Assembly: GCA_019637315.1 (NCBI GenBank)
Contig: JAHBVU010000016.1
Span: 20,283 to 84,282, forward strand
Direction: 5' to 3'
DNA from: Gemmatimonadales bacterium
GTDB lineage: Bacteria; Gemmatimonadota; Gemmatimonadetes; Gemmatimonadales; GWC2-71-9
Length of the DNA: 64,000 bases
Shown: in pieces, positions 16,916 to 26,593 of the stretch
Position numbering within the stretch: position 1 is the stretch's first letter
How the letters are laid out: every line of letters begins with the position of its first letter
Program-made: the position numbers and the translations under genes
Notes under the pieces: generated by a model
What the model was told of the DNA's origin: nothing
Seen by the model: only the letters and a program-made list of their open reading frames with translations
The model's database searches: none

Positions 16916-17836
16916 CTACCGAGATGGGCGCGCCTCTCGAATCATCGCCATCATCACATTGCCGACCGCCTCGAGCGTGGCGGCACTCAGCTTGTCGACC
17001 GTGTCATCGACCGTATGCCAGTACGGGAACCCGGTGCCCGCCCCGAAGTCGGCAATCACATCGATGGCGCGGATGCCCACCTGCTGCAGCGGAATATGGT
17101 CATCCGTAATGGCCGGCCCGATCTGGTCGACGAACAGGGCGTCGTATCCCATTCGTTTTGCCATAGCCCAAACCGCGTCGACCAGCGCGGGGGCTGCGGT
17201 CACGGAATAGCCCTCTTTCCGAAAGCGTGAGTTCGCAGCGCCGACCATGTCGAGCAGGATGGCGTACTCCGGTTTCGGGCCGATCTGGTGCTTGGCATAG
17301 TAGCGCGACCCGATCAGCACATCAGCGTCTTCGCTGAAGTCACCGTAGTCCTCACCGTCAACCATCAGCAAGTCGACTCCGACCTCCGGCGGCCGAGCGG
17401 ACAGCACATCCGCCATGGCCAGGAGGACGGCGACCCCCGAGGCCCCGTCATTGGCGCCCGGAACCGGTTGCTTGGCACGGGCCCCCGTGTCCGCATCGGC
17501 CACCGGTCGGGTGTCCCAATGGGCCAGGAAGAGTATCCGGTGTGCGGCGTCCGGCCGGAACCGTGCGACCAGGTTCCGCATCGGCAGGGAGTCTCCCTGA
17601 AGGGTCACATGGGTCCATTCCTGCGTGATCACGGTGTCGGCGCGCATCCGCAGCAGACTGTCGAGCCACTGCCCGGTGCGGCGATGACCCTCTGACCCCG
17701 GAATACGGGGCCCCATTTCGACTTGCGCCCTGGCGTAGGCAAGCGCAGCCTGGCCGTCGATCTCGGGTACCGGCGGCTGGCTCGACTGACAGCCAACCAC
17801 CCCAAGGGCGAGCACCAGCAGTGCTGAACGTACCAT
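16916..17836 (-). CDS. M28-family lipoprotein peptidase or glutaminyl cyclase-like enzyme
   Basis: A 306-residue lipoprotein: the signal ends VVGC with Cys16. The M28 zinc ligands are all visible: His106 in LAHWDTRP, Asp130 in GANDGASG, Glu162 in DGEDYG (catalytic base region), Asp196 in LLDMVGA and His274 in YWHTVDD. The layout (HWDTRP, then DGEDYG, then DDHIPL) resembles glutaminyl-peptide cyclotransferases more than classic aminopeptidases, because of the DDHIPL stretch near 245-250. Both activities share one fold, so I cannot choose. It should act in the periplasm or on the outer membrane. It is transcribed divergently from lptF, with 126 bases between the starts. Confidence 0.87.
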   Translation of the reverse strand: MVRSALLVLALGVVGCQSSQPPVPEIDGQAALAYARAQVEMGPRIPGSEGHRRTGQWLDSLLRMRADTVITQEWTHVTLQGDSLPMRNLVARFRPDAAHRILFLAHWDTRPVADADTGARAKQPVPGANDGASGVAVLLAMADVLSARPPEVGVDLLMVDGEDYGDFSEDADVLIGSRYYAKHQIGPKPEYAILLDMVGAANSRFRKEGYSVTAAPALVDAVWAMAKRMGYDALFVDQIGPAITDDHIPLQQVGIRAIDVIADFGAGTGFPYWHTVDDTVDKLSAATLEAVGNVMMAMIREARPSR

Positions 17837-17962
17837 CAGATCTCGCGTGCGGTGTGAGGGCAGGACGATACGGACGGTGTCCCCCGTTCGGAAGGGGCAG
17901 TGACGGAATCTCAGCCACGAAGAGGGCCTCCAACTGCCCAGGTCGATTAGTTTTCAGAGCTT

Positions 17963-19498
17963 ATGCGCCTGCTCCGCGGTCACATCCTCCGTTCGATCAT
18001 CGGCCCGTTCGTTTTTTCGCTCGGGGCCTGCACCGGCCTCCTGCTCGTCAACCAGCTTGCCAAGCAGTTCGGGAACCTGGTCGGTAAGGACCTTCCCTGG
18101 CAGGTCATCGTCGAAGTCCTGACACTGAGCATTCCGTTTATCGTCGCGCTGACGCTGCCGATGGCGGTTCTGGTGGCCGTGCTGTACGGCTACAGTCAGC
18201 TTGGCGCCGACAACGAGATTACTGCCATGCGTGCGAGTGGCCTCAGCGTGATGCAGATGCTCAGACCGGCTCTCGTCGCTGGCATCCTGATGATGCTGAT
18301 CAGCTTCGTCTTCGTCGATCAGGTGCTGCCCCGCACCAATGCGCGGCTCGGTAACCTGCAGACGGACATCGGCCAGAAGAAGCCTGCCTTCCAGATGCGG
18401 GAGCAGGCCATCAATCAGCTGCCGCCGTACTTCGTCCGAGCCGGACGGGTGTATCCGGGCTCCGGTCGCCTGACCGACGTCGAAATCTTCGACTTGAGCC
18501 TGGCAACCGGTCGGCGGGTGGTGTACGCCGACAGCGGCGTGATGGCCTTCGACGAGCGGGGGGTCGACCTCGCCCTGACGCTCTACACCGGGAAGGTGCA
18601 CGAGTACATCACAGCGGAGCCCTCCAAGATCCGGATCACCCATTTCGATCGCAACCTGATCCGGGTCAAGAACGTCCAGAACATGTTCGACCGCGACACC
18701 GCCAATTTCCATCGTGGCGACCGCGAGATGACGACCTGCGAGATGATGGACCAGGTCAGCTACGCCGACCGGCGCGCCCTGGTCTCCGACGATCAGCGGT
18801 ACTCCCTTGCCGTGCATGACCTTCGCAACCTGATGCGACTCAAGCTCCCGATCGTGGAGCCGGGGCCGGTCCCCGATGTCGTCCGGCACTGCGGGCGGTG
18901 GCGGGTCATCGAGCGCGCCATTGGGCGCGTCATTCTGCCCCAAGTGGCCACCGCGCAAGAACCAGCTCCGGTGCCCGCAACCACACCGGCAGGTCAGGAC
19001 ACGGCAGCGATCGACTCGACCAGCCCGGGTGTGGTGGCCGCTCCGATTCCGGACCAGACGGCGCCGCCCTCCATCAGTACGCTTGGTGAAGTGACCTCGG
19101 CCGCCTATGACGGCCGTCAGGCGCGGGTCACCTCCGCCAAGTTCAAGGTCGAGATCCACAAGAAGTACGCCATCAGTGTTGCCTGCCTGACGTTCGTGCT
19201 GATCGGGGTGGCCCTGGCGCTGCGCTTCCCGCGGGGCGGCATGGGCCTGGTCATCGGCGGCGGGCTCTCGATCTTTGCCGTCTTTTATGTCGGGCTGGTC
19301 GGCGGCGAGGCGCTGGCCGATCGCGGTTACGTCAAGCCAGCACTCGTCATGTGGGCTCCCAATGCCGTTGTCTTGCTGGTCGGCCTGATCGGCCTCTTCC
19401 GGGTCAACCGTGAGTTCGGATCGACCCGCGGTGGAGACTTTGCAGATCTGCTCGATACGTTGACGCGGCCGTTCCGCCGCAAGCCGAAAGCGGCCTGA
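17963..19498 (+). CDS. lptF: LPS export permease LptF-like, with long insert
   Basis: LptF and LptG form the inner-membrane part of the LptB2FG transporter, which extracts LPS for delivery to the outer membrane. The 511-residue protein starts MRLLRGHILRSIIGPFVFSL and has the expected three N-terminal helices, a periplasmic jellyroll domain (about 125-290) and three C-terminal helices (about 400-490). E. coli LptF has about 366 residues; the extra length is a Pro/Thr/Ala-rich stretch around residues 330-390 (EPAPVPATTPAGQDT) just before helix 4. The stop is followed two bases later by the GTG of lptG, so the pair is cotranscribed. Confidence 0.88.
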   Translation: MRLLRGHILRSIIGPFVFSLGACTGLLLVNQLAKQFGNLVGKDLPWQVIVEVLTLSIPFIVALTLPMAVLVAVLYGYSQLGADNEITAMRASGLSVMQMLRPALVAGILMMLISFVFVDQVLPRTNARLGNLQTDIGQKKPAFQMREQAINQLPPYFVRAGRVYPGSGRLTDVEIFDLSLATGRRVVYADSGVMAFDERGVDLALTLYTGKVHEYITAEPSKIRITHFDRNLIRVKNVQNMFDRDTANFHRGDREMTTCEMMDQVSYADRRALVSDDQRYSLAVHDLRNLMRLKLPIVEPGPVPDVVRHCGRWRVIERAIGRVILPQVATAQEPAPVPATTPAGQDTAAIDSTSPGVVAAPIPDQTAPPSISTLGEVTSAAYDGRQARVTSAKFKVEIHKKYAISVACLTFVLIGVALALRFPRGGMGLVIGGGLSIFAVFYVGLVGGEALADRGYVKPALVMWAPNAVVLLVGLIGLFRVNREFGSTRGGDFADLLDTLTRPFRRKPKAA

Positions 19499-19500
19499 CC

Positions 19501-20586
19501 GTGGTCATCATCCGACGTCTGAGCCGCTACGTCCTCGGCCAATGGCTCAAGATCTTCTTCCTGGCCGGACTCGGTCTGCCGGTCGTGTCGGTCCTGGTCT
19601 ACCTGACCGAGCGCCTCAACCGACTGCTCGACCGCGATCTGAGCGCCGCCGTGATTGCGCAGATCGGGCTGTTCGCGATTCCCGGGAACACCGCCAACAT
19701 GATTCCGGCGGCAACCCTGTTCGCCACGGTGTTTACCGTCGGGCCGTTGGCGCGAAATTCAGAGATTACCGCCGCCAAGGCTGGCGGCGTCAGCTTCTAT
19801 CGTCTGGTGTTTCCGATCCTGGTCGCAGCAGCGCTCGCGGGCCTGTTCTGTTTCTGGGTTACGGAAATCGCGCCGCAAACCACCGCCAGACAGCTCGAAC
19901 TCGAGCGGGAGCGCACCAACCGAAACCAGACCACGCGGTACGATTTCGTGTACCTCGCGGACAATGGCTGGACCTACTCGATCCGCTATCTCGATACCCA
20001 GAACAACGGGATGCAGACCCTGCTGCTCGAGCACGCCGGCCGCGCAGAGAACTACCCCAACATTGCCATCACCGCCGACAGCGCCAAATGGGTCGATTCG
20101 ACCGGTCGCTGGCGCCTCGAAAGCGGCATGCTCCACATCCTGGGCGACTCGAGCGCCAGGATGACGGCCCAGTTTGCCACCCTGGAGATGGCGACGCTCA
20201 ACGAGCAGCCAACCTCCCTGCTGAGCGAGCCCAAGCGCCCAGAGGAGATGACCTATCAGGAGCTGGCGAGCTTCATCACCACGCTTTCGCGCTCCGGCAA
20301 CGACACCAAGAAACTCGAAGTCGACCTTGCGGTGAAGCTGGCGCTGCCGGCCGCATGCCTGGTTATCGCGCTGTTCGGTGCGCCACTGGCCATGAGCAAC
20401 CCACGCGCCGGGGCGGCGTGGGGCATCGCAGCCAGTCTGGGTACCACAGTGGTCTACCTGCTGCTGATCAACCTCGCCAAGGCCGTTGGGGCCACGGGTG
20501 TGATCTCACCCACGCTCTCTGCCTGGCTGCCCAACGCATTCTTTTTGACACTTGGCCTTTGGCTCTTTGCCAGGGTGCGGACCTGA
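19501..20586 (+). CDS. lptG: LPS export permease LptG-like
   Basis: Starts with GTG two bases after the lptF stop; the 361 residues match the usual LptG length. It opens RRLSRYVLGQWLKIFFLAG, with three N-terminal helices, then a beta-jellyroll domain (about 130-240), then three C-terminal helices beginning near residue 275 (VKLALPAACLVIALFGAPLA). The motif GAPLAMSNPRAGAAWGI is typical of the YjgP/YjgQ (DUF214-like) family. It partners LptF and the LptB ATPase, which is not encoded here. A perfect terminator stem follows 76 bases downstream. Confidence 0.87.
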   Translation: MVIIRRLSRYVLGQWLKIFFLAGLGLPVVSVLVYLTERLNRLLDRDLSAAVIAQIGLFAIPGNTANMIPAATLFATVFTVGPLARNSEITAAKAGGVSFYRLVFPILVAAALAGLFCFWVTEIAPQTTARQLELERERTNRNQTTRYDFVYLADNGWTYSIRYLDTQNNGMQTLLLEHAGRAENYPNIAITADSAKWVDSTGRWRLESGMLHILGDSSARMTAQFATLEMATLNEQPTSLLSEPKRPEEMTYQELASFITTLSRSGNDTKKLEVDLAVKLALPAACLVIALFGAPLAMSNPRAGAAWGIAASLGTTVVYLLLINLAKAVGATGVISPTLSAWLPNAFFLTLGLWLFARVRT

Positions 20587-20661
20587 GCTGCACCGCACTC
20601 GTGGTGCGCAGGCAGCAGTGAACCATTGGGCACCAAGCCCCACATGAACGGTCACAACGAA

Positions 20662-20695
20662 GAGCGGGGGTGGGACAGCTGTCCCACCCCCGCTC
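20662..20695. terminator. Perfect 17-bp stem terminator
   Basis: The 34 bases form an uninterrupted inverted repeat, 17 bases on each side with the centre at CAG/CTG. It lies between the lptG stop (20586) and the convergent TonB receptor stop (20718). The symmetry suits a bidirectional terminator. The T-richness after the stem is slight (CGCTTTG). In folded RNA the innermost bases would form the loop. Confidence 0.72.
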
Positions 20696-20717
20696 CGCTT
20701 TGCAGTATGTCCGGATC

Positions 20718-23700
20718 TCAGAAGAGATACTTCGCGCCCACCTGAATCCGCCAGCGGGAGCTGTTGACCAGCGCACGGTTCCGCGACGGCATCGTGTTCG
20801 GAATCGTGTAGACGCCGCGGTCGTCGCTCTGGGTCGCGGTGCCGCGAGTGTCGTAACCGGCCATCGTCAGGAAGTTGCTGACCTGCTCGAACGGGGCGGT
20901 TTCGCGATTGATGCCCCAGTTCTTGTTGACCAGGTTGAGGAAGTTGAAGAAGTCGACACCAAGCAACAGCGACTGCCCGCTCAACGTCCGGATCGGCTTG
21001 GCCACCCGAACATCGAGGAACTTGATCCACGGATTACGGCAGGAATTGCGCTCCATGATCTGTCCCCGCTGCTCATCGAGGCACTTCTCGCTCGAGATGA
21101 ACTCGTCGAGCCGGCTCCAGGCAGTCGGGTTGGTGAGCGAAATGTCGTTGGCATCGCGCGGCACGTAGAACAAGTCGTTGGCCGCATTGCCGTCGCCGTT
21201 GGCGTCGTTGCTGTACACGTAGGCGTACGGAGTACCCGCCCGCGCCGTGTAAATCGCCGAGAGCTCGATGTTCAACGGAAGCGTTGCCGTGCCGCTCAAG
21301 GTGACCTTGTGCGGAACGTCATAGGAGGCCCGGCGGAGGTTTCGATCCGCCAGGGTGCCATCGAGCGCCGTGTTTCTCAGGTTCGACCCGGCAGTACTCG
21401 AGCCCAGGCTCATCAGATCCTCGGTCCTGGCGTGCGTGTATGCTGCCGAGAAACCGTAGCCACCTGCAAAGGACTTCTGAAGCTGAACCGTCGCCATCGT
21501 CGAGCGGTCGGCGTTCCGGTTCGCATGCCGGATGACCTGTCCCAGCAGAGCGGTGGGGCGCAACCGCACCAGCGCGGTACCGGCCGGATTCGGCGCCGCA
21601 TACAGCTGGCGCCCTTCGCCGTTGATCTCGCCAGCAGTGACGTTATCGTCGGTCTGGTACATCTGATTGCGGGCCCGGGTATGAATGAAATCGAGCGTGG
21701 CCACGAATCCGCTGCCCAGCTGCTTGTCGAGTCCGACCGCCAGCTTCAGGGCCTGCTGGAACTTGAAGCTTTCCTCGAAGTAGTTGACCGACGGCGTCGA
21801 AGCAGCCGCGCTGCCGCCCGTGGCGCAGCTGGTGGGCATGTTGTTGATGTCGACAGTGAATGCCGGCGGCGTCAAGCCGTTGCCAGTGGTCGGGGTCAGG
21901 TCGCACCGAAGCGTCGCCTGTTCGAGACCGGTGTTGGTGAACGCGTTCGACATCCAGACGTAGGGCGGACGACCCGAGAAGAGGCCGACGCCACCACGCA
22001 GGACGGTGTTCGCCTCGCCGCCGATATCCCAGTTGAACCCGAGCCGGGGTGAGAAGAGCACGTTGCCCGTGGGGAACCGCCCGGTGTTGACGCCGAGTGC
22101 GAGCAGATTCGGGTTGTCGTTCTGGAAGGGCTTGTCGCTGAACGGAACGTCGAACCGGACGCCGCCCGTGACCGTCAGGTCCCGGGTCGGGCGCCAGGTA
22201 TCCTGGATGTATCCGCCCAGCTGGCGTACGCCGAAGTCGGCCGTAAAGCCGCCCGGACGGGTCTCGAGCGCAATCTCGTAGCGACGGGCCAATCCCATAT
22301 CGAGGGAGTCGGCGCTACCGAAGGTCCAGGTTCCGAAGCGGTTGTTGGCAAAGACGTTGCGGAAGCTGAAAATCTCGTTATGCGTGCCAATCGTGATCTG
22401 GTGGTTGCCACCGACGTCGAACGTAAGATTGGCTGTCAGCTCGAGGATGTTCTGATCCAGCTCGTTGCCGTGCGAGAAGCGCTCGCCACCGGCCGCCATG
22501 TAGTTGCCGAGGACGTCCTGCACCATGATGAGTGGCGTCTGATTGGCAATTTCGCGGGCATCGCGGACCGTCTGATACCCCGCGAGGACCTCGAGGCTGG
22601 CCCGGCCGAGCACGGTGGTGAACTTGGAGCGGATCGAGTTGGTCGTGTTGCCGATCTTGTAGCCGCTGTTCGACAACTGCCAGCCGTCACGATCGGCCAG
22701 GTTCCGGGTGCCGCGGCTGAAGGCATCGCGGCTGGCCCGAATGTAGTTGTAGGAAACCTCGAGCTGCGACGAGCCGCCAAGCTGCGCATTGATCTTGCCG
22801 AAGAAGTTCTTGTCGGGCTGATTGAGGTTTTGTGGCGCCTCGACACCACCCGGATCAAATCCATAGCGATCCCGCAGAATCTGCCGCACCTGATTCACCG
22901 CCCCCGACGTGATCCCGGTGGTCGGGTCGTCGGCAGCCGCGCCGACGAACGGCGTCGTCGAGCCCTGGAGATCGGCACTCATGAAGAAGTGAAGCCGATC
23001 GCGAATGATCGGTCCGCCAAGGGTCCCGCCGTACTGCTTGATATCGAACTGGGAAATCTCGACACCGGCGGTGTCCTTCCCTACCAGGTCCGGGCGCTGC
23101 AGATAGCCGAAGAGCGAGCCATGAAACTGGTTGGTGCCCGAACGCGTGATGCCGTTGACGAGACCGCCGGAGAAACTGCCCTGCCGAACGTCGAACGGCG
23201 CCACCAGAACCTGGTACTCCTGAATCGCTTCGAGCGAGATCGGCTTGGCGCCGGCAGACCCGCCCGGCGTGCCGCCGGAGGACAACCCGAAGATGTCGTT
23301 GTTCACGCCACCGTCGATTTGGATGGCGTTGAACCGCCCGTTTTGCCCACCGACCGATGAACCCAGCAAAACCTGCGGACTGGTCCGGATCAGGTCCGTG
23401 AAGTTGCGACCAAGGCTCGGCATCCGACGAATGGTTTCACCCGAGACGGTCTGGGCTGCTCCGGTGCGTCCGGCGTTGATCAACGGGTTGGTCGCCGCCG
23501 TTACCGCAAGCTCTTCCAGCATGATGACTTGCTGCTGCAGCTCGAAGTTCTCGACCTGCCGCTGACCGAGACTCAGCCGGATGCCGGTCTTGGTCACCGG
23601 CTGAAATCCGATGCCACGCACGTCAATGGTATAGGGTCCGCCCGGGGGGACGTTCTCGAAGTTGTACCGGCCGTTGGCACCGGTCGTGGTCGAGAGCCGA

Positions 23701-23882
23701 GCGCCCGTACTGGTGTTGGTCAGGGCAACGTTGGCGGCCTCGACCGGCTGCCCGCCCTCCCGGGTGATCACCCCGGTCAGCGCAGCGCTGGTCAGACCCT
23801 GAGCCCAGGCAGCGCCCGTCGAAAATGTGCTAACTAAAATGGCTACAACGAGATAGCTGCTAAGCCTCCGCAACGACCGCAT
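20718..23882 (-). CDS. Oar-like TonB-dependent outer-membrane receptor
   Basis: A 1054-residue outer-membrane protein with a signal peptide ending AAWAQG. Residues about 33-115 form a carboxypeptidase-regulatory-like beta domain (ALTGVITREGGQPVEAANV, then NGRYNFENVPPGGPYTIDVR). A plug domain follows (about 125-240, with SLGRNFTDLIRTSP and FNAIQIDGGVNNDIFG). The rest is a large beta-barrel ending in WRIQVGAKYLF, with the terminal Phe expected by the BAM machinery. Oar-like receptors are abundant in this kind of phylum and probably import or secrete peptides or other large molecules. No obvious TonB box was seen. It is a single-gene unit. Confidence 0.9.
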   Translation of the reverse strand: MRSLRRLSSYLVVAILVSTFSTGAAWAQGLTSAALTGVITREGGQPVEAANVALTNTSTGARLSTTTGANGRYNFENVPPGGPYTIDVRGIGFQPVTKTGIRLSLGQRQVENFELQQQVIMLEELAVTAATNPLINAGRTGAAQTVSGETIRRMPSLGRNFTDLIRTSPQVLLGSSVGGQNGRFNAIQIDGGVNNDIFGLSSGGTPGGSAGAKPISLEAIQEYQVLVAPFDVRQGSFSGGLVNGITRSGTNQFHGSLFGYLQRPDLVGKDTAGVEISQFDIKQYGGTLGGPIIRDRLHFFMSADLQGSTTPFVGAAADDPTTGITSGAVNQVRQILRDRYGFDPGGVEAPQNLNQPDKNFFGKINAQLGGSSQLEVSYNYIRASRDAFSRGTRNLADRDGWQLSNSGYKIGNTTNSIRSKFTTVLGRASLEVLAGYQTVRDAREIANQTPLIMVQDVLGNYMAAGGERFSHGNELDQNILELTANLTFDVGGNHQITIGTHNEIFSFRNVFANNRFGTWTFGSADSLDMGLARRYEIALETRPGGFTADFGVRQLGGYIQDTWRPTRDLTVTGGVRFDVPFSDKPFQNDNPNLLALGVNTGRFPTGNVLFSPRLGFNWDIGGEANTVLRGGVGLFSGRPPYVWMSNAFTNTGLEQATLRCDLTPTTGNGLTPPAFTVDINNMPTSCATGGSAAASTPSVNYFEESFKFQQALKLAVGLDKQLGSGFVATLDFIHTRARNQMYQTDDNVTAGEINGEGRQLYAAPNPAGTALVRLRPTALLGQVIRHANRNADRSTMATVQLQKSFAGGYGFSAAYTHARTEDLMSLGSSTAGSNLRNTALDGTLADRNLRRASYDVPHKVTLSGTATLPLNIELSAIYTARAGTPYAYVYSNDANGDGNAANDLFYVPRDANDISLTNPTAWSRLDEFISSEKCLDEQRGQIMERNSCRNPWIKFLDVRVAKPIRTLSGQSLLLGVDFFNFLNLVNKNWGINRETAPFEQVSNFLTMAGYDTRGTATQSDDRGVYTIPNTMPSRNRALVNSSRWRIQVGAKYLF

Positions 23883-24082
23883 CAGTTACTCCGCAGGCAA
23901 GGTATCAATGACATCGACCTGGACGATGCCCAGGCGCGGACAAACATCGCGATCAGCATGGGTGCGGTCAAGCGAGACCAGTATCGGTTCGGCAACAATG
24001 CGCCGGACCCTGCATCAGCAAGGCCCGGCGCAGCGATTTCCTCGGGGACAGACGATCTGATGCGGTGCGCAATCCTCCCTGC

Positions 24083-25411
24083 TCAGGAAGCCGAGCGATT
24101 CCGGAAGCCGAAGTAGTAGACAGGCAGTCCGGCGCCGATGATCGCAAAGGTCACACCGGTGTTGAGCGGATCGGTCACGAAGGCGTTGATGACCATGCCC
24201 GTTGCCGCCAGCAGGAAAATGATCGGCACGATCGGATAGCCGAAGGTCTTGTAGGGCCGCTCGAGATCCGGCGACCGTTTCCGAAGGATGAAGACAGAAA
24301 TGATCGCCATGATGTAGAAGGGCCAGATGCCCAGCACGAAGCGGTCGGCCAACTGCTGGAAGTCGTTGAGCAAGACGTAAATGCAGCCCAGCACAGCCGC
24401 GAGCCAGATGGCGACCGACGGCGTCTGACGCTTGGGCGACACCCGCGCGACACCCTTGAAGAAGAGGCCCCGGTCGGCCATCGCGAAGAAAACCCTCGGG
24501 TTGGTGAGCATCGAGCCGTTGAGACTGCCGAAGCAGGAAATCATCACGACAGCTGCGATGATGCCGGCCCCCGCCCCACCCAGCAGTGGAATTCGTGAGG
24601 CCGCCGTCGAGGCGATCAGTCGATCACCCGCCATCTCGGGCACGGGAACGAGATACACATACGCCGCGTTCATCAGCAAGTAGACGACGATGATCATCGT
24701 CGTCCCGATGACGAGCGCGAGCGGGATGTTGCGACCGGGATTCTTGATTTCGCCGCCGATATACGACAGATCGGCCCAGCCATCATAGGCCCACATGATC
24801 GATACCAGCGCCGACGCCACCATCGACATGCTGAAAGCCGTCGACCCGGTACCGCTGAAATGGCTGAAACTGCCATCGCCAGCCGTGAAGGCCAGCACGA
24901 TCAGCGCGACCATGGCCACGTACTTGGCGATCATGAAGTTGCTCACCACCTTGGCCGCCGCCGTGGTGCTGAGATAGTTGATCAGCGCCACAAAGAGGAT
25001 TGTCCCCGCCGCAACGTATCGGACCTGACTCGGGGTGAACTTGAGGAAGTACCCGAGATACTCGGCAAAGATGGTCGAAATCCCCCCCAAGGCGGACGCC
25101 CGGATCACCGCCAGTTGCGACCAGCCGAACAGGAAGGCTGGCATCCGGCCGAGGCCCTCTTCGATATAGGCAAAGACGCCCCCCGACCGGGGGAACATCG
25201 CCGCCAACTCCGCCAGGGTCAGCGCGCCGAAGAGCGCCAGGACACCACCCAGGACCCACGCCAGCAGCACCGGCCCTGGTTCGCCCAGCTGAGCAGCCAC
25301 GGACGCCGGAACCCGGAAGATTCCGGAACCGATGGTCGTGCCAACGATGATGGCGACGGCCGAGAACAAACCGATGGTACGGGGCAGACGATCAGAAACC
25401 GCGGTAGCCAT
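24083..25411 (-). CDS. APC-superfamily amino acid permease
   Basis: The 442-residue protein has 12 predicted helices. The first helix carries VAIIVGTTIGSGIFRVPASV, the unwound substrate-binding motif GSGIF of the APC fold. MWAYDGWADLSYIGGEIKNP is the conserved helix 6 region of the LAT (L-type amino acid) group, with E-K-NP. The helix 8 segment MISCFGSLNGSMLTNPRVFF also fits. It most likely exchanges or imports neutral amino acids; the specific substrate is not readable. It is divergent from the heme O synthase gene, whose start lies 119 bases away. Confidence 0.9.
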   Translation of the reverse strand: MATAVSDRLPRTIGLFSAVAIIVGTTIGSGIFRVPASVAAQLGEPGPVLLAWVLGGVLALFGALTLAELAAMFPRSGGVFAYIEEGLGRMPAFLFGWSQLAVIRASALGGISTIFAEYLGYFLKFTPSQVRYVAAGTILFVALINYLSTTAAAKVVSNFMIAKYVAMVALIVLAFTAGDGSFSHFSGTGSTAFSMSMVASALVSIMWAYDGWADLSYIGGEIKNPGRNIPLALVIGTTMIIVVYLLMNAAYVYLVPVPEMAGDRLIASTAASRIPLLGGAGAGIIAAVVMISCFGSLNGSMLTNPRVFFAMADRGLFFKGVARVSPKRQTPSVAIWLAAVLGCIYVLLNDFQQLADRFVLGIWPFYIMAIISVFILRKRSPDLERPYKTFGYPIVPIIFLLAATGMVINAFVTDPLNTGVTFAIIGAGLPVYYFGFRNRSAS

Positions 25412-25530
25412 AGGGGTCGTCGTGATTTGGGGGAATGCGCACGAGACGATGTCTCGGAGGGCCAGGTAGAGTATATTTCGAGGTTGGAACAGATGACAGT
25501 CTTTGCTCCCAATCTGGAACGACCCACGCC

Positions 25531-26481
25531 TTGACGAGCCTTCTCCGGGACCTGGTTGCGCTGACCAAGCCGCGTATCATTTCGCTGCTCCTGGTCACGA
25601 CCATTGCCCCAATGTTCATTACCCCGATGGGCTTGCCTTCATTGGAGCTGGTCCTCTGGGTCAGTCTGGCGGGCTATCTGATGTCGGGCGGAGCCAACGC
25701 CGTGAACATGTGGTTCGACCGGGATATCGACGTCAAAATGGTCCGAACCCGGACTCGGCCGATTCCCTCAGGCCGGATTCCGGCAGGGGCAGCCTTGTTC
25801 TTCGGCATCGCGCTGGGCGTGGTGGCATTTGCCCTGTTCTGGAACCTGGTCAATCCGTTGTCGGCCTGGCTCGCCCTCGCCGGCTTCCTGTTCTACGTCT
25901 TCATCTACACTGTCTGGCTCAAGCGAAACACGCCGCAAAACATCGTGATCGGCGGTGCCGCCGGCGCCTTCCCGCCCCTGGTGGGGTGGGCCGCCATGAC
26001 CGGCTCGATCGACCTCGGCGCCATTTTCCTCTTCGCCATCGTGTTCTACTGGACCCCGCCCCACTTCTGGGCGCTGGCCCTGGTCAAGAGCAAAGACTAC
26101 GCGACCGTCGGGGTGCCGATGCTGCCCGTGGTGCGGGGAGTACACCATACCAAACGGCAGATGCTGGGTTACACCCTGCTCCTGCTTCCGCTCACGGTGC
26201 TGCCGACGCTGGCCGGCACCCAGGGCGTTGTCTATGGCGTGATTGCGCTCGCCCTGGGCAGCCGCCTGGTCTGGTACTGCGTCAAGCTGCTGCGCGAACA
26301 AGGCGTCACCCCGACGGCTTGGTCGATGTACCGCTATTCGCTGCTGTACCTGGCCCTGCTCTTCGTCGCCATGGGCGTCGACCACCTGCTGCCGTTCGGC
26401 CACGCCGAAGGACCGGCGGTGGAACTCGAGCTGAGCCGGGCTGACGCCCCGTCCCCCCACCAGAACCACCTGGACCACTGA
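25531..26481 (+). CDS. ctaB: Protoheme IX farnesyltransferase (heme O synthase)
   Basis: The enzyme joins farnesyl diphosphate to the vinyl group of heme b, producing heme O for terminal oxidases. I start at the TTG at 25531 because the family begins close to LLRDLVALTKPRI; an in-frame ATG at 25435 would add 32 unconserved residues. The product is then 316 residues, normal for CtaB/CyoE. The UbiA-type Asp motifs are present: NMWFDRDIDVKMVRTRTRP (first DxxxD) and SKDYATVGVPMLPV (second). About nine helices are predicted. No cytochrome oxidase genes are seen nearby. The C-terminus has a His-rich tail (SPHQNHLDH), which is unusual. Confidence 0.9.
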   Translation: MTSLLRDLVALTKPRIISLLLVTTIAPMFITPMGLPSLELVLWVSLAGYLMSGGANAVNMWFDRDIDVKMVRTRTRPIPSGRIPAGAALFFGIALGVVAFALFWNLVNPLSAWLALAGFLFYVFIYTVWLKRNTPQNIVIGGAAGAFPPLVGWAAMTGSIDLGAIFLFAIVFYWTPPHFWALALVKSKDYATVGVPMLPVVRGVHHTKRQMLGYTLLLLPLTVLPTLAGTQGVVYGVIALALGSRLVWYCVKLLREQGVTPTAWSMYRYSLLYLALLFVAMGVDHLLPFGHAEGPAVELELSRADAPSPHQNHLDH

Positions 26482-26593
26482 CGACACCGGGCGCATTCCG
26501 CCCTTAGCCTCCGTCCGTCACAGTCCGTTGCAGCATGAAACCATTTCGAGGTTTCGTGCGTCCAATGGATTTACGACCACTGGAGGGCCGCCC

